DNA of 64,000 nucleotides from Panonychus citri (lineage: Eukaryota > Arthropoda > Arachnida > Trombidiformes > Tetranychidae). Position 1 is the stretch's first letter, and each line of letters begins with the position of its first letter. The notes beneath the pieces were generated by a model. The model did not search any database and was not told the DNA's origin. It saw nothing but the letters and a program-made list of their open reading frames with translations. The DNA lies in NCBI RefSeq assembly GCF_014898815.1, contig NW_026515545.1:868001-932000 (forward strand), in the 5' to 3' direction. The position numbers and the translations under genes are program-made. Below, piece by piece: positions 50,809 through 63,711 of the stretch.

Positions 50809-52151
50809 ATGATTCCAATCATATTGATCTCTGGGATTATCACCATTTTCTGTGCATCGTCAGCCTTTAATTTTCTTGCTAAATACTTTTATTCACATTG
50901 TAAATTAGTTCTTGGAACATTATATCCAGCATATAAATCATATAAAGCGATTAAAAGGAAAGATGCCCGAGAACATGTAAGTAATTTTATTCTAAAAAGA
51001 ACATTTCTTTTATTCTATTCTAAAGAGAACCGTTTTTGGTTCTTTTCTCTCATCTTTGTCAACTTCATTTTCTTTTTCTACTCTATGTCTTGGTTACCTT
51101 TTTGTTTTACAACTTTGTTCTTCTCTCTTTGTTGTCACTTTTATCTCTTTCATGTTGAATTTTTCTTGTTAATTCTATCCAATTAACTCCCTAATTGTCA
51201 TGTTATTAAATTCTAATTGGTTGTTTTCTGTTCGTTTTTTTTATGGTTACCATCTTATCACAATTGGATGGATTTCGATTATCAACAAATTTTAGTCAAG
51301 ATGGATGATGTATTGGGTTTGCTATGGTATTTTCAACGCTGTTGAATTTTTCTCCGACATATTGGTGGCCTTTTGGTTTCCCTTTTATTATGAGACTAAA
51401 ATTTTCTTCATCATTTGGTTAATGTCTCCCTATGGTAACGGTGCCAAAGTATTTTACAAATCTGTCATTCATCCGGAGCTTAATAAACACGAAGAGGTAA
51501 ACAGAATAATTTCATTGTTATTGTTTCTTATTTTCGTTCTTTCCTATCAATATCTTTTCCCTTCATTTCTTTGTAACCATAAATCTTTTCCCGATGAATC
51601 CGGAAGAAAAAAAAACAAGACAGAAAATAGAAAAAGAGATGAAAAAGAAGACGTAATCTGTTTTGGAAACACTTATTCTCTTCTGTTTCTTTCATCTTAG
51701 TTTCTAAGAGTATCATCTTCCTCATCTCTCCCTCTCTCCCTCTCTTATATCCACAGATAGTTGTTTTAATTGTCTCTCTCTTTTTCTCATTCAGATCATC
51801 GATTCTTACATAAATAAAGCAACTATATTTAGCTTTACTGGGATAAACCATTTGTGGAGAAACATTTCTGCACCTTTAAATAATGCGCTTGCCTATGGCC
51901 TTACACAAGCACTTTTCCAAAATAGTTTAAGTGAAATTGGTCCAGAGATGGATAAAGAAATTACAACCTCTAAGGATAAAGAATCAATGGTGATAGTTGA
52001 AGAGATTGACAAGGAGATTGAAATGGATACCGATTTAGTGATAGAGACTGTGATAGATGGAAAAGAAAATATCAACGAAAACATCAGTCAAAGTCTTTCC
52101 AGGGAAAATGGTAGATTAAGACCGAAAAGAGTTAGAAAAACAGTGAAATAG
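50809..52151 (+). CDS. REEP: REEP1-4-type receptor expression-enhancing protein (TB2/DP1/HVA22 family)
   Basis: Three exons with GT-AG introns (50809-50976, 51296-51496, 51795-52151) give 241 residues. The family signature is plain: LGTLYPAYKSYKAIKRKD, then RWMMYWVCYGIFNAVEFFSD, then FPFYYETKIFFIIWLMSPYG, then an IDSYI segment after the hairpin. REEP1-4 proteins shape tubular ER through hydrophobic hairpins and can link ER to microtubules; human REEP1 and REEP2 are spastic paraplegia genes. The N-terminus has about 35 residues before GTLYPAY against about 15 in human REEP1, with an extra hydrophobic run at residues 3-20. The C-terminal tail from about residue 175 is acidic (repeated Asp/Glu/Ile/Val) and ends with the basic RLRPKRVRKTVK. 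Confidence 0.9.
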
Positions 52152-52378
52152 TTAATTATTGAACAAGCGAAATTGTGATTAACTCATTGGATCGTTATAA
52201 CAAAATAATTATTCTCATCATGGAACAACAATTATATCAAGAAATTACTGCCTTATAACATGAACCAATCCATCGAATATCATCACCATCATCATTTACA
52301 ACAAACTATTATCATTTTATCACCGTCACAATCTCATCTTACAAATTGATTAACCATCAACCAGTTCTGTGAGTTGTT
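52152..52378. other. REEP 3' flank
   Basis: Short AT-rich spacer between the REEP stop and the foldback element; nothing else seen. Confidence 0.5.
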
Positions 52379-53474
52379 AAAGGAGAATGTACACCAAATT
52401 TTAGTTTTGAGTTAAGAGTTGGAACTTTGTGTATTTGTAGGGCTAAAAATATGAAGTCCAAATATATTTATCTTTTTCTGATCTGATCAGTGGTTTTCGA
52501 GAAAATCGAGTTCGAAGTTAAAACTTGATCCTTTTCTCAGCAACGATAGGTTTTAGATCATGAAATTTTATTTTATCGACAACTTTCGCACCCTAAGAAA
52601 AGCAATTTTGTTTTGGTAAATATCAAAGTGCTCCATACAATTCCGTTGTATTTAAATAAATCGACGGCGATTAGTCCCAAGTGTCGAGAATGATCTGAAA
52701 CTTATTTTGAGACTATCCTAGTATGGGTTAACATGGTTGATCAGCACTTTTTCGTTTGATCAACAGTTTATGAATGAGAGTGGCCTTTGATCTTCATATC
52801 TCGAAACTACAATACTTGAGATGTCTAAATAATCATCGCTGTCATTTAACAGGGCTGTCAAATAATAGTTTTTGGCCTTAAAATACAGTCACTGCTATAA
52901 ATAGTTTGACAATGTTTGATGAAATAATATTTCATTCGAGCAAACATAAAACATTCGGGTGTTTATAACTTGAATGTAGTATAACTTTTAATTTACTTAA
53001 GTCGCAGCTAGATCATCAACTTTTAAGGCCAAAAAACTATTGCTTCTGACAGCCCTGGTTAAATGACGGCGATTTGACTTATTGTCTCAAGTATTGGTTT
53101 CGGAGATATTAGGCCTCGAGATCAAAGGCCACTCTCTCATTCCGGTAAAACTATTGATCAAACGAAAAAGTGCTTGATCAACCATGTTAATACTAGGATA
53201 GTCTCAAAATAAGTTTCAGATCTCACATGGGACTAATCGCCGTCGATTTATTTAAATCAACGGTGTGTTGAAGCACTTTGGATATTACCAAAACAAAATT
53301 GTTCTTTTCGAAGTTGTCGATAAAATAAAATTTCATGATCTAAAAACCTATCGTTGCTGAGAAAAAGCGATCTGATTCAACTTCAATCGAAAAGATAAAT
53401 ATATTTGGACTTCATATTTTATACACAAGTTCAACTCTTAACTCAAAACTAAAATTTGGTGTACATTCTCCTTT
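52379..53474. repeat. Foldback (long inverted repeat) element
   Basis: The left end starts aaaggagaatgtacaccaaa and the right end is its reverse complement. Matching continues inward for about 450-500 bases on each side with scattered mismatches and small indels. Examples are taacatggttgatcagcact near 52730 against its complement ending near 53191, and tttttggcctta near 52870 against taaggccaaaaa near 53025. The central loop is about 130-140 bases. I see no convincing target-site duplication and no transposase frame, so it is a non-autonomous foldback or MITE-like element, or a hairpin-RNA locus. It lies between two convergent genes. Confidence 0.9.
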
Positions 53475-54183
53475 TGGAAAATGCTAATTGTTACCACAAT
53501 CACGAGTAACAAGAGTAAATAGTTAATCCAAGAATCAACCTGATGAATCAATAAATGGAGTTAGAAAGTCAAACTTTCATCATGAGTGGAACATTCAAAT
53601 CATCATAAAATGTTGCTCTTTAATCAATTTGATTTTTTTTACATCAATCAAATCAAAAAATCAAATCATCATCTATTTAATAGAAAGAGAGAGAGAGAGA
53701 GATACAGACAAAAAGAAACAATCGAACAAAAAATTGATCAACAATTAACAGAAAAATCTTTTAAACTTTACTTTTTTTCCAGGTAGAAGCGAATCCAATA
53801 ATTAATTTCGTAACCAACAAACACTATCACCATTTTTTTGCTACTACTGTTTATTTCAAATCAGGACAATCATCATCCCATCAACACAATTTAGTGTTTA
53901 TTCAATGAATAACAAAATCCATTGCCAATGAAAACTTTTTCCAATCAATTATATCTCCTCTCTCTCTCTCTAAAAACAATCAACAATTTAGATGATCTTT
54001 TGTTTCTGTTGAATCATCCTAATCATCATAATCAACAAAACAACAACAACAATAACAACATGATCATCAATATCAACAACATCATTATCATTATCATTGT
54101 ACATTAAATTGTATCCATCCAATCCAATAAGTGTGTATGTATGATATATATTATAAAAAAAGTCATTTAATCAGGTTAATTAA
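53475..54183. other. 3' flank of the FAS-like gene
   Basis: AT-rich spacer with a short GA tract near 53685-53701 and CAA/AAC repeats near 54040-54060; no gene seen. Confidence 0.5.
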
Positions 54184-57100
54184 TCAGGGCATAATTTTTT
54201 CAATTTCACCAGCCACTTCTCGTGCATAAACCTTTAGTATATCAAAGTGAGTCGCATTGAACATTACCGTTTTCAATGAACCTTTGATAATCTACAAAAA
54301 AAAAGAACGAAAAAATCAAGAAAATAACAATTAACTCAATTCGAATTGTATATTGTAAAGTATATTAAGAAATCATTTCAACTGATTTCGAAATTTGTGT
54401 AAAAAAAAACTTTCTAAATGTAATACTTAGTATTTGTAACTATTAATTTGATTGTAACATTTTACCTTTGAAAGTCCTTCGTTGACAAGTGAACTGGTTC
54501 CACTCGACGAAACCGCTTTATTTATTACCTGGACAAACAAAGCGTCGCCATCAAATGAGCCCAAATCATTCATGGAACCAAGATAATAGGCTCGATCAAT
54601 TAATCCAGCAGCATTTTCGAGCAAAGAATCAGTTGGTCCATTCATACCTGCATCGATTAATACCTGAGAAACTATCTCTTTGTAACAAGTTTCATCATCT
54701 TCAGCTTCTTCTAACAATTTTTTGGTTCTCTCATCAATTTTAACTCCCATGAACTCCATTGTGGAAACAAATATCTCCCATGTTGGATATCCAGCGAGAA
54801 ACATTTTCATCGTCTTTTGACCTAATCGTTTAAGACCGTAAGGTGAAGCATCGATGAAAACAATACGATCAATTGACGGTTTACCGATCATCTTTTGTAA
54901 CACTTTAGCCAATTCAAAAGAGACCGTACAACCAAAAGAGTAGCCCACAAAATCGTAGCGAGTTAAATTTGGATAAGCTTTGAGAATCGTATCAGCATAG
55001 AATTGTGAGATTGCAGTGAAAGTACTCAAGGATCGAACATAATCTGTTAACTGGACACCGATGACCGTTCTGTTTAGAGCTTGGGCTACCGGCATCATGG
55101 AAAGAAAATCGAAAAATGCTGGCGGGAAAAAGAAGATCGGTTCAGTTCCTTTATCCGTTAAATTGATCAAAATTGGCTCTTCAATGGTCATCGTTTTCCC
55201 TCCTTCAACCGCTGCTTGACCAATTTCACATGAACCGATAGTATCTGATTGACCATTCAAAGCCTCACTCGCCATCTCATCCAATTGAGAAATGCTTAGT
55301 TTCAATATCGCAATGTTGGATAAGCTTATGTTACAAGTTGTGTCGATCAAATTTTTCACTTCAATTGCTTGTAACGAATCGAGGCCAAGATTACCCAATG
55401 TCGTCGATCCGTCAAGTTTATCCAAACTTTGACAGCCCAAAATGTGACCAATCCTTTGTAAAATGTTACCTTTACCAGAAGCCAATGGCTCCTGTTTGGT
55501 TGCATGTTGTACTGAATAACAAACCGGATGAGGAAGTTGTAAAAATTTATCTAAATCATGAATAACTCCTAGAACCCGTCGAAAGGCTGACCCAGCGATC
55601 GATGTGGTCAAATGTCGAGCCATTCCAACATCACCAATGGCTCCCCATTGGATCGCTAAACCTGGTAGGCCAACTGACCGTCGATCTTCACATAATCGCT
55701 CCATGTACGAATTTGCATAACCATAATTAGGCTCCCCTAGTATCCCCAGGGCAGAAATTGAGGAGAAACAAACAAAATAATCTAATTGTGGACAAAAAAG
55801 TCGTGACAATTTGTCGAAATGCTCAGTCACCTCAACCTTAGAGTAACAAACATCATTAAATGTCGATTGATCTTGATTTTCGAAGAGGCCACTTTTCAGT
55901 ATTCCCGCTAAATTGAAAATACCACCAACTGGACCATAATTAGCAATTGATTGGTTAATTAATGAGCAGCATGAATCATAATCACTTGTTGGTGTTTTAA
56001 TTACAACAATGTTCACACTATTAGTTGATTGATTTATATCGATATCATTATATTGTCGAGATTTTAATCGATTAATTATAAACTGTTGATATTGATTAGT
56101 TAATCCACCTCGTGAGTTATGATTATATTTTTAGCTCCTCTCCGGATCATCCAACGAGTTAATTGTAATCCGATTCCTCCTAATCCACCAATTAATATAT
56201 AACATTTATCCGGATTGAATTGAGTTCGTGTTATACAATTAACAGCAATTGGATTCGCTGTTAATTCATCTCTAATTGTTATCACTTTTCGAACTCGCTC
56301 TGATTCAGTTAATTGGTCACATTTAATTGTAATCTGATCTCGGCGGATTGTTACAAATGGAAAAGGTTTAATTTGATTATTTTCCAAACCATGGTTAATT
56401 AAATGGACAAGCTTTGTCTTAATCCAACTTTTATCTAATAATTTCCTGTTGTAAAATTAAAGGTAAAACAATTAAATTTGATTGTAAACATTGACAATCA
56501 ATTGATTAGTTACCTAAACAAGTTGATCGGTTCAAATGATTCAAAACTTGCACATTTTGATGTAAATTGATCACCTGGAAGATTTGATAGAAAACATTTA
56601 ATCAAAATCAATTAAATCAATAAGATAAAGAAAAACAATCAATAACAATCAAGGTTAATTAATTACTTACTCAAATAATGAGTATTCAGATGATCATCAA
56701 ATGAACCAATGTGAATTAATTTACCTCCAAATGTTAAACAATTAGAAATCAATTTAATATTATCAGTTGATCCCATGTTGATGATTAAATCAATTCCATA
56801 ATTATTGGTTAATTGTAATAATTGTCTATCCAAATTGTGATACGATGATTTAATGAAATTTAAATCACTTAGCGAGGGAAATAATTTACAATAATTATCA
56901 ACAATTAACTGTGATGATGTTGATGGTAGATTAATATAAACATTACAATTTCGAGATAAACAAATTGAAATTAACGAGAAATCAATTAAATCTTGATAAG
57001 AACCACTAATTAATACCCTACTATTAGACTTAATTGTTCCCAAAATATCCAAACAATAATGAGCAATTAAATAAGGAATAGTTAAAGTAACTGCTGATTG

Positions 57101-60100
57101 TAATGATAAATTGTCTGGAATATTAAATTTGATTAAGATTGAATCATTTGGTAAAATGTAATTGGTTCCGTTTCCATAGCAAAGACCTGAAAGTAATTAA
57201 AGTTAATCAACTGGACAATTAGAGGTGACAATTAACTTACCCATAACTTTTTTCCCTTCACCAGAGTAACCAGCAAAATCCCAGCCAACTTTATGATTTA
57301 ACTGATGATTACCATTTGATTGATTACAATTAAGGGACCAATTGAGAGTTGAATAGTAATTAAATATTGTTTCATCATTAGCAACGATTGGTGGACATTT
57401 GTACCAATTAAGTTTCGACTGGTCAGTTGGTGTCCAAGCCAAATAAGCAGATTGATCTTGGATAATAACTTCATCCATTGGATTAAGTTCAATGTGTCGA
57501 TATGTTCCCCAATCATGATTAACTTTTACATTAATTAGTAAATCATTTTCTCGTAATTGTTTGAATGTTTCCTCATCTTTTTCATGATTAAATCCAGGGG
57601 CAAGAATTGCCCTAATCCGATGACCAAAGGTTTCCTCTTTCAGGGATAACGCTAATCCAATTAATCCACTTCGATATGATTCATTGAAGATTAACCAAAT
57701 TTTCTCATCCCCATTAATTTGATTATTACAATTAAGTGTTGACTTTAATTGATCAACCCAACCATAGGTTTGTCCGGTTGTATAAATTACTCTTGGTTTA
57801 AGGTTAATTGTTGATAAATCAGTTGATCTTTTCCGGAGTAAAATTGATTTGATTGTTACATTTTCAATGGTTGTTGAATATTTTGAGATTAAAATTAAAT
57901 CATCACTCAGATTAAGTTGATCAAGTAACAATTGAGTTGATGATTTGGTTTGATTTTGATTGGCGATTTGATTATCACCAATTAACTTTTTAATTGTCTC
58001 TTCAAATTGGAAATTATTTTCACGAATTAAAATCAACAGAAAACTTGATGAGCTCATTGACTTACAATTAGCAATTAACTGTTGATCGTCTTCACTTTGA
58101 TTGATTGAATTAAATATTCCCATTGATGGATGATTGTAAATGATTAAATCAGCTGATGAAATTGAATTAGAATCAATTTTTTCAATCAAATTGTATTTAT
58201 AACGATTACGGATCTTACGAAATGTTTGATCACAATTAGTATCATAAGAGTGACCATTGATCCGACCAATTTGATTAATTGTCAATAATCCGGTTGAACA
58301 ATTTTCCTCAAATAATCCCAAGTTAATTGTCATTAAATCAGAGCAAATGTTTGCAATTAATTCACTTTCAAAATAACAATCAAGATAATCAATTGATTTT
58401 ATCAAAGTTGATTTAATATCATCCGATTTAATTATCGATGAAATTAACTGGATCAACTTTGAATCCGATTGATTTGTTTTCCCAACTAATTGTGAGTTAA
58501 TTGTTGTAATAAATTTCATGGTTGATTTGATTGTTTGATTGCTTAATTGTAATCCACTGATTAAAGGTAAAAATTGTTGATGACGATAATGAAGTTCAGG
58601 AGTAATTAAATCAAATGGAACCAGTTGATAATCAGGAAATCGAGTGATCAATCCTGAGGTAACAATTATCGATGACCATTGGTCAAGGTTGAAAGTGAAT
58701 CCATTCTGAGAACCAGATTTACGTTGAACTTTAAGTCCTTCATTGAGGATCAATGGGTCACACCGGAAGTAGTCCAGTTTCATCGGGATGGCCATTGATG
58801 AGTCATTAGTGTCCAGTAGTAAGGGAGTGATTAGAATTGATTCAAAAAAAGTTATCCAATTTCCGGTGAATTTAATTGTTGCCTGGGATCCATCTGATCG
58901 GAAAGTGGTCACATTTTTAAACGATTCACTTGACCTCCAACCTCTTATGGAAAGGTCAAAGTAAAAGTCTTCCGATGTTAGGATAATATCATTTGACTGG
59001 TCATCACCATTGGTCATCAGCTGATTGCCATTTGATTGACCTTTACTGTCCAGATAAACTGAATAGTCAAATGAACCGAGATTGTTATTGGTCACCGTTT
59101 GAATTGTTGCCCATCCGGTCACTATTGGTTGGTAATCAGCTGCTAATTTAATTGTGAACTGACCATTATCAGGATTGGACACTACTCGAAGTTCAATTGG
59201 CTCTGATAAGCTGATTAACTTGTGAACAATTAAATTATTTATCTCAAATGAATTATATCGATGCCGTTGGTCAGTTGATCTTAATTTAACCAGATGATCC
59301 CAAATGACCCAAATGTAACATGAGATTGGACAAATTGTTTGACCTTCAACCGAGTATCCAGATAGATCAGAGTATTCAGGATCCATCAGGTCAATTCTGT
59401 GAACAGTGTGAAAAGAATCACGGAAAAAATCTGGATAAACAATCGTATCAAAGGTTAACTCGTGGTTCCAGTTAATCAGATGACCTAAACTTGGACAACT
59501 TGAACTGACCGGTAGTTGTTGAGTGTTGGTCAACACTCTGATATCGGGATTGTGTCCAGTTAGATAAAGATTGCCAAAAATTGTCAGAATATCATTCATC
59601 ATGATTGGTTTCATCTCTTGACCATCAACTGACCAACACTTTTGTTGACCAATAGTTATACTTGTTATTGAACTTGAAACATTTAACAAAATGTAATCAT
59701 TTAAATTGTTATCATTGATTAACTGATTGTCATCATTAACTAAACGAGCGAAAATATTTGAATCTTTTTGATAATTTTTGATTATCTCATTGAGATTAAT
59801 TTTTCTTGTTAATTGTGATTCTAATTGTTGCTGTAAATTGTTTCCATCATCAGTTGAAGATGAATTTTTTTGTCGCAATTTAATAAAGTTAATCAGTGAT
59901 TTAAGACAATCAGTCCAAGTGATTTGTTTAGCTGCATAAGAAGCAGCAATCGAGCCAAATGATGAGCCAACAATTAACTTTGGTTTAATTTTACAACGAT
60001 GAACCAATAAATCAGCCCAGCAAATTTGATAAATAATCAAATTAATTGTTGCATCTTTGCTAATCACTTTTCTATCAAATCCATTAGAGGAACAATAATC

Positions 60101-61883
60101 AAAGCAAGAGTTAATTGCTCTTGAAAGGTAACAATTGATTGTCTCATAATCAGTATAACAATTGATTGAATTGTTACCATGATCAAAGATTAAAACAATC
60201 GGTGTACAATTTGTTAATTGTTTCATCTCTTCATTAACGATAACTGGTAAACAATTAGTATCATCATTTGAAACAATTAAATAACCTCTCCAGTCCATAG
60301 CACTTTTAATTGTTGTCTCAACGGCAATTGAATCAATTAAAGTTAAACATTCACCAAGAATTGAACAATCAGTTGATTGTATAAATTTAATCATACCTTT
60401 TAAACCATTACGATTACGATTACAGAGACAAATTAACCGTCGATTGGTTGATTGACCACTGGTCATTTCCGGTGATCTTTTATCGGAAGCAGAGATGATA
60501 CAATGAGTGTTTGACCCACCGAACCCGAAGGCATCGATTCCGATGATTGATCCATCCCATGGGAGATTAACTCTCGGTGTAATTAATTGTCCCTCTCTCA
60601 GGGAATCGATTCGAGGATTGGGAGTGTCCATACCGATGTTCATGGGAATCAATGAATTTTGAAATATTTTCAGCGACTTGATGAGTGCACATAAACCCGC
60701 CGACGCTTCCGAGTGACCTATGTTACCCTTTAGACACCCGATGATCAGTGGTTTGTTTACATTGGACCCTCGATAAGCGTTAATTATGGCCGAGGTTTCA
60801 ATGGGATCACCGACTGCTGTTCCGGTAACATGGCCTTCAACGTAATTTACGTTCAGTGGGTCGATACCTGATCTTTGCAAGGCCAATTTCATGGTTGCCG
60901 TTTGTACCTGACGACACGGGTAAGTTATACCCTCTTTTGTAAAACCATCGGAACTTGTTGCCATTCCTAAAATTTGACCATAAATCCTTTTGGCTTGGGG
61001 TTTTTTCTGTAGCACTATTGCCGTTATGGCCTCAGAACGGATATAACCATCGGCTGATTGATCGAGACACTTTGATTTACCTGATTTTGAAAGCATTTCC
61101 AGTTCACCGAAACAAATTGTTACACTTGGTTTAACATGGAGACATATTCCTGCCACAACGGCCTGATCACAGGTTCCGTTCATTAGGCCATAATAGGCTT
61201 CGACAAGAGCATTTAAACTGGACGCACAAGCAGTATCGATAATCATACTTGGACCAGTCCAATTGAAATGATGAGACACACGAGAGGAAAAATGTTGCCC
61301 CAGGTCAATCGACGAGTCCATTGAACGGACAGTTAGTCCAGTCTCTTCAAACGATGAGCCCAAATAAAATCCCGTCCTCGAACCGGACCAATTTTCTGGT
61401 GCAATTCCTGTAATTGTAAATTCAGTTGATTTTATCAATTTCCAACAGAAAATTTTAACAATTAACTACTATTAATTACAACCAACCTGCATCCCAAAGT
61501 GATTCATAAACAACTTCCAATAAAATCCTTAATTGTGGATCCAAACAATTAGCTGATTTACGATCATAACCAAAAAATTGATGATCAAATTTTGATGTAT
61601 CTTTCAAAGCTCCTCTTGATTTGGGAATTTTAGTGAAAACTAATCAACAATTAACGGGAATAGAAAGTACAATCAACTAATTACTATCTGATTGACCTTT
61701 AATTTTTTCTTTAGGTTTTGTTTTAATTAACTTACTTTTAGGATAATTAAACTCATCAGGTTGATATAAGATGTTCCCATTGACTAAATTTTCCCATAAT
61801 TGCTCAGGATTATCTGATTGCGGAAATTTACCTGATAATCCGGTAATCACAATTGTCGGTGATTTAGTTTTCTTAATTGTCAT
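54184..61883 (-). CDS. Animal FAS-type type I synthase (KS-MAT-DH-ER-KR-ACP-TE) with degenerate DH and ER; one-base frameshift in KR
   Basis: Seven exons (61685-61883, 61487-61639, 57241-61407, 56671-57186, 56514-56574, 54466-56445, 54184-54291) total 7184 bases, one short of 2395 codons; human FASN has about 2511 residues. KS is complete: DTACASS (Cys codon 61226-61228), VEGHVTGTAVGDPIE and GCLKGNIGHSEAS. MAT has the Ser motif as VGSSFGS and a degenerate opening. DH HxxxGxxxxP reads YxxxGxxxxP (Tyr codon 59354-59356) and the catalytic Asp is Glu (58841-58843). In ER the nucleotide-binding GxGGVG loop reads GSYQDL. KR has GGLGGIG, the Ser in CFSSIS and NYGYANSYMERLC. ACP has GLDSL. TE has GYSFG, an Asp in FIDASP and a terminal His in NATHFD. 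Between 56105 and 56120 the frame shifts exactly where KR proteins read TSR, and it recovers at once in another frame. Inference: it may make a partly reduced, beta-hydroxy-type acyl product rather than palmitate. Confidence 0.85.
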
Positions 61884-62955
61884 CGTTTAGAAGAGTTTAG
61901 TTTTACAATTAGATGTTTAGAAAAGATTCACTTTTATTGTTAATATTGATTGTTAATCAGAGTAAAACTTGAAAACTGAATCAACTGATTGTGGTGAATT
62001 AACTTCATCTCATTGGGATTTAATTTAAAAATTTTCGCTGGCGATTGTTAATTGTTCACCTGATAGACATCTGATTAACCAGTTTTAATGAAAATTAATG
62101 ATTAAGCTATTGATCCAGTTAATTATTTCATTAAATTTGACCATTGATTTATTTGACAATTTAGTTTAAAACTAATATTCAACAAGGAACAGTAAACAAT
62201 TTGATTATCCCAACAATTAATCACAATTAGATTTACCGATCAAATTGATTCTCAAATTATTAGATATTAATTCCTTGTATAGTTTGTTATGCTATTACAA
62301 TAATTTAACTATGACAAATTAATTAAATTACAAGTGTAATGTAAAAATTACATTAAAAATCACAACAATTAAAAATTGAAAAAGATTTGTAGACAATTAA
62401 GCCAAAGCACAATTAGCTTATCACTTTCACCGACTAATCAATCTAAATCAATGATCGATATTACCACTGAAAATTATATTCACTTTATTAATTAAACAAC
62501 AATTACAATAATTTAATTACAATTAAAAGATTTTACTTGATCCGGTTAACTAAACTTGCCAATTTCTTACTAATGAATATAATTTTCTTCCTTTAATAAT
62601 TACGATTTTATCATAATTAAAATCTCCGGAAATGTTTTATTTTTTTCTAATTACAATTGTTTATCTTATTTTAATGAACTGTAACAATTAACTTGAACAT
62701 TTTCTCTAAAATTGACAGAAATAGATCACAAATCGACCAAGTGATCTCAAAGATCAATCGAAATCGAAAATTGCTCGATGAATAGACTATGTGCTATTCT
62801 CACAGAAAAAGTGTTAGTTATTTTCACTTAAAGTTCAGTTTTTGTTATTTGATTTTTTTTTGAGGCTTTGTTGTTGATTGTTTTGGTCTTTTTAATTTAA
62901 TTGTCTCAGTTTTAATTTTTTTTTCTTCTTTCTTGATTAATTGATTAATCTAATC
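61884..62955. other. Divergent intergenic region between the FAS-like gene and CIR1
   Basis: About 1.07 kb of AT-rich DNA between the two start codons; both promoters should lie here. A pyrimidine-rich stretch just before the CIR1 ATG (about 62840-62935) is probably its 5' UTR or promoter. Confidence 0.5.
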
Positions 62956-63711
62956 ATGGGTAAAGGATATACTAACTTCATGTGTAAGAAACCATTTCAT
63001 CCTGGATCTCGAGACAATATTAAAAGGGTAAGATTATTTTGTCAATTTCTGTTTTTTTTTCATTTCATTTTCTGTGTTGTTTTTTTTTGTTGATTGATTT
63101 GAATTGTAGATTTGATGTATTTTGTTTATTTTTAAGATTATATTTATGTTTTTTTGTTGTGTTTTTAATTGTTTTTTTAGGTTTGGATTGCTGAACAAAA
63201 GGCTGCTAATGAGAAACAAAGGGAGGAAGAGTTAAGGTTACAATATGAAAAGGAACAAGATTTATACAATAATCGATTGATGGTTTCTACTGAGAGTAAG
63301 GAGAAATTGTCTCTTAATTTCATGTATGAAGCACCTCCAGGAGCTAAAAGGGAGAAAACTCGTGAAGATGATGAACCTGAATTCAAATTTGAATGGCAAA
63401 GAAATGCACCCAGAGAAAGTTTCGCCAAAAACAATCAAGATATTCATGATCAACCTTTTGGAATTCCGGTTAGAAATGTTCGCTGTATTAAATGTCAACA
63501 ATGGGGCCACGTGAATACCGATCGTGAGTGTCCAGTTTTCGCAAGTGGATCGGAAATATTTCAATCTAAACCTTTAGCAGAATCAACAACAACAACTCTA
63601 CCATCATCCTCATCCTCATCATTACCTGAACATGGTTTAGAAAAATCAACTCTCGGTGGTAAAGAAATGAAACCATTGGATTTATTATCGAAAAAGATCA
63701 GAAAAGATTAA
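62956..63711 (+). CDS. CIR1: CIR1, corepressor interacting with RBPJ (C-terminus frameshifted)
   Basis: Two exons (62956-63027, 63181-63711) give 200 residues as sequenced. MGKGYTNFMCKKPFHPGS, VWIAEQKAANEKQREEEL, LNFMYEAPPGAK and the zinc-knuckle-like CIKCQQWGHVNTDREC match CIR1 in order. CIR1 is a nuclear protein that links the Notch effector RBPJ/CBF1 to histone deacetylase corepressors and also binds splicing factors. The frame ends at TAA 63709-63711 just after LLSKKIRKD. One base offset, from about 63696, the next frame continues as KRLMKQLEKMKKKKKK to a TAG at 63843-63845. This is the Lys-rich segment expected at this place in CIR1. A one-base deletion in the A-run at 63691-63695 explains the break, from either a sequencing error or a real truncation. 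Confidence 0.92.

Noticed and set aside
52379..53474. Possible transposase inside the foldback element
   Set aside because: No open frame of useful length is present in the arms or loop, so no protein-coding transposon is supported.
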